Source: JAHEJE01 sp965216335 (GTDB taxonomy: Bacteria; Pseudomonadota; Alphaproteobacteria; Rhizobiales; Aestuariivirgaceae). Taken from it: DNA of 64,000 nt. This document shows positions 63,291-64,000 of the stretch, piece after piece. The stretch spans positions 2,728,001-2,792,000 of the forward strand of contig OZ244154.1 of NCBI GenBank assembly GCA_965216335.1, in the 5' to 3' direction. Both the position numbers and the translations under genes were made by a program. A model generated the notes under the pieces. That model saw nothing but the letters and a program-made list of their open reading frames with translations. It had not been told where the DNA came from and did no database searches. Within the stretch, counting starts at the first letter, position 1; every line of letters starts with the position of its first letter.

Positions 63291-64000
63291 CTACCGCTTT
63301 CCGCGATCGGCATCGCTGTCGAGCACCCGCCTGCGTGCGCCACAATACTCAGCGTCCAGCCCGGCAATTCTGTCAGCAGCCGAGGTCACCTCGCTGACCG
63401 CACCTATGCCCTGGCCGGCACCCCAGATGTCTTTCCAGGCTTTGGTCTGGCCTTCGGCAAAGCTCATCTTGCCTGGGTCGCTCTCGGGCAGATCGTCCGG
63501 GTCAAGACCGGCCGCGACGATGGATGGTTTCAGATAGTTGCCGTGCACTCCGGTAAACAGGTTGGAATAGACGATATCCGCCGATGCACTGTCGGCGATC
63601 ATTTTCTTGTAGGCATCCGACGCCCGCGCTTCATGCGTGGCGATGAAGGCTGAGCCGATATAGGCGAGATCGGCCCCCATGGCTTCGGCCGCCAGCACCG
63701 CATCGCCGGTGGCGATAGCGCCGGACAGGGCAAGCGGACCGTCGAACCACTGCCGGATTTCCTGAACAAGCGCGAACGGCGAGGTGGTGCCGGCATGGCC
63801 GCCCGCCCCGGCCGCCACGGCGATCAGGCCATCGGCACCCTTGTCCACCGCCTTGCGGGCAAACCGGTCGCTGATCACATCGTGCAGAACGATGCCGCCA
63901 TAGGACTGGGCAGCCTGGTTGACCTCCGGCCGGGCACCCAGCGAGGTGATGATGACCGGCACCTTGTGCCTGACGCAGGTTTCCAGATCGGCCTCGAGTC
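63291..64000 (-). CDS. Nitronate monooxygenase/NAD(P)H-dependent flavin oxidoreductase, partial
   Basis: The C-terminal 236 codons are in the window; the 5' end lies beyond position 64000. The FMN TIM-barrel pattern is visible: VPVIITSLGARPE, then AVAAGAGGHAGT, and LSGAIATGDAVLAAEAMGADLAYIGSAF. The family oxidises nitroalkanes or acts as enoyl-ACP-type flavin reductases. It converges on cpaA and is not part of the pilus locus. Substrate unknown. Confidence 0.85.
   Translation of the reverse strand, partial: LEADLETCVRHKVPVIITSLGARPEVNQAAQSYGGIVLHDVISDRFARKAVDKGADGLIAVAAGAGGHAGTTSPFALVQEIRQWFDGPLALSGAIATGDAVLAAEAMGADLAYIGSAFIATHEARASDAYKKMIADSASADIVYSNLFTGVHGNYLKPSIVAAGLDPDDLPESDPGKMSFAEGQTKAWKDIWGAGQGIGAVSEVTSAADRIAGLDAEYCGARRRVLDSDADRGKR

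Overview
The window looks like chromosomal DNA of an alphaproteobacterium, most likely of the order Hyphomicrobiales (Rhizobiales). Coding DNA is GC-rich. Supporting markers are a membrane-bound ferritin gene (mbfA) with an Irr/ICE-like operator, TTAA-N7-TTAAC (CtrA-type) sites near Flp pilus genes, a PodJ-like polarity protein starting with the rhizobial MKRRIPWSVKGID-type N-terminus, and complete uppP, queG, infC, pheST and lepA genes. The genus cannot be fixed by reading alone. No phage, plasmid, CRISPR or intact insertion sequence is visible.

Layout. 1-9.2 kb: end of a GNAT-like gene, tRNA-Leu(CAG), an NDUFA9-like reductase, a small secreted protein, uppP, a GST, the overlapping queG-SDR-dioxygenase run, a SIMPL protein, a hydrolase, and infC, which starts with AUU. 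9.2-15.8 kb: a patatin lipoprotein, a DUF2853 protein, rpmI-rplT and pheS-pheT, with an AT-richer small membrane-anchored ORF wedged between pheS and pheT. 16-23 kb: DUF3750, mbfA, sterol desaturase-like, lepA, a DMT permease and a lytic transglycosylase. 23-33.7 kb: a catabolic and uptake island with an enol-lactonase, an FAA-hydrolase, an ABC importer of the Liv type, an FAD monooxygenase, a cupin, a benzoate-CoA ligase-like enzyme and a hydrolase, plausibly for an aromatic acid. 33.7-41.5 kb: DUF1194 and CAP-domain proteins, a class V aminotransferase, then an acyl-CoA dehydrogenase-thiolase-FadJ-like operon next to a MerR regulator. 41.5-48.6 kb: a 1202-residue PodJ-like protein, DUF3429, an orphan PdeM nuclease, a secreted hypothetical protein and a TadD-like TPR lipoprotein. 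48.7-63.2 kb: two membrane proteins and a Tad/Flp pilus locus in the order flp-cpaB-cpaC-small lipoprotein-tadG-tadE-tadE-cpaE-cpaF-tadB-tadC-cpaA. The window ends inside a nitronate monooxygenase-like gene.

The most unusual structure is a pair of related elements of 268 and 285 bp (2013-2280 and 47600-47884). Each is bounded by a terminal inverted repeat of about 34 bp starting CTAGAGC. The two copies differ from each other at 13 of 34 positions in the repeat, but the two arms within each copy differ at only 2. An internal 6-bp hairpin shows two compensatory base-pair swaps, and all four arm mismatches become G-U pairs in minus-strand RNA. Each copy lies between two minus-strand genes, with one end exactly at, or overlapping, the start codon of a small secreted protein. 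This looks like a conserved folded nucleic acid rather than only a decaying transposon.

Regulatory signals visible by eye include the ICE-like box at mbfA, exact CtrA-type sites upstream of the flp pilin and of the TadD-like gene, a near-match upstream of the PodJ-like gene, and several terminator or processing hairpins. Together these suggest that pilus and polarity genes here share cell-cycle control.
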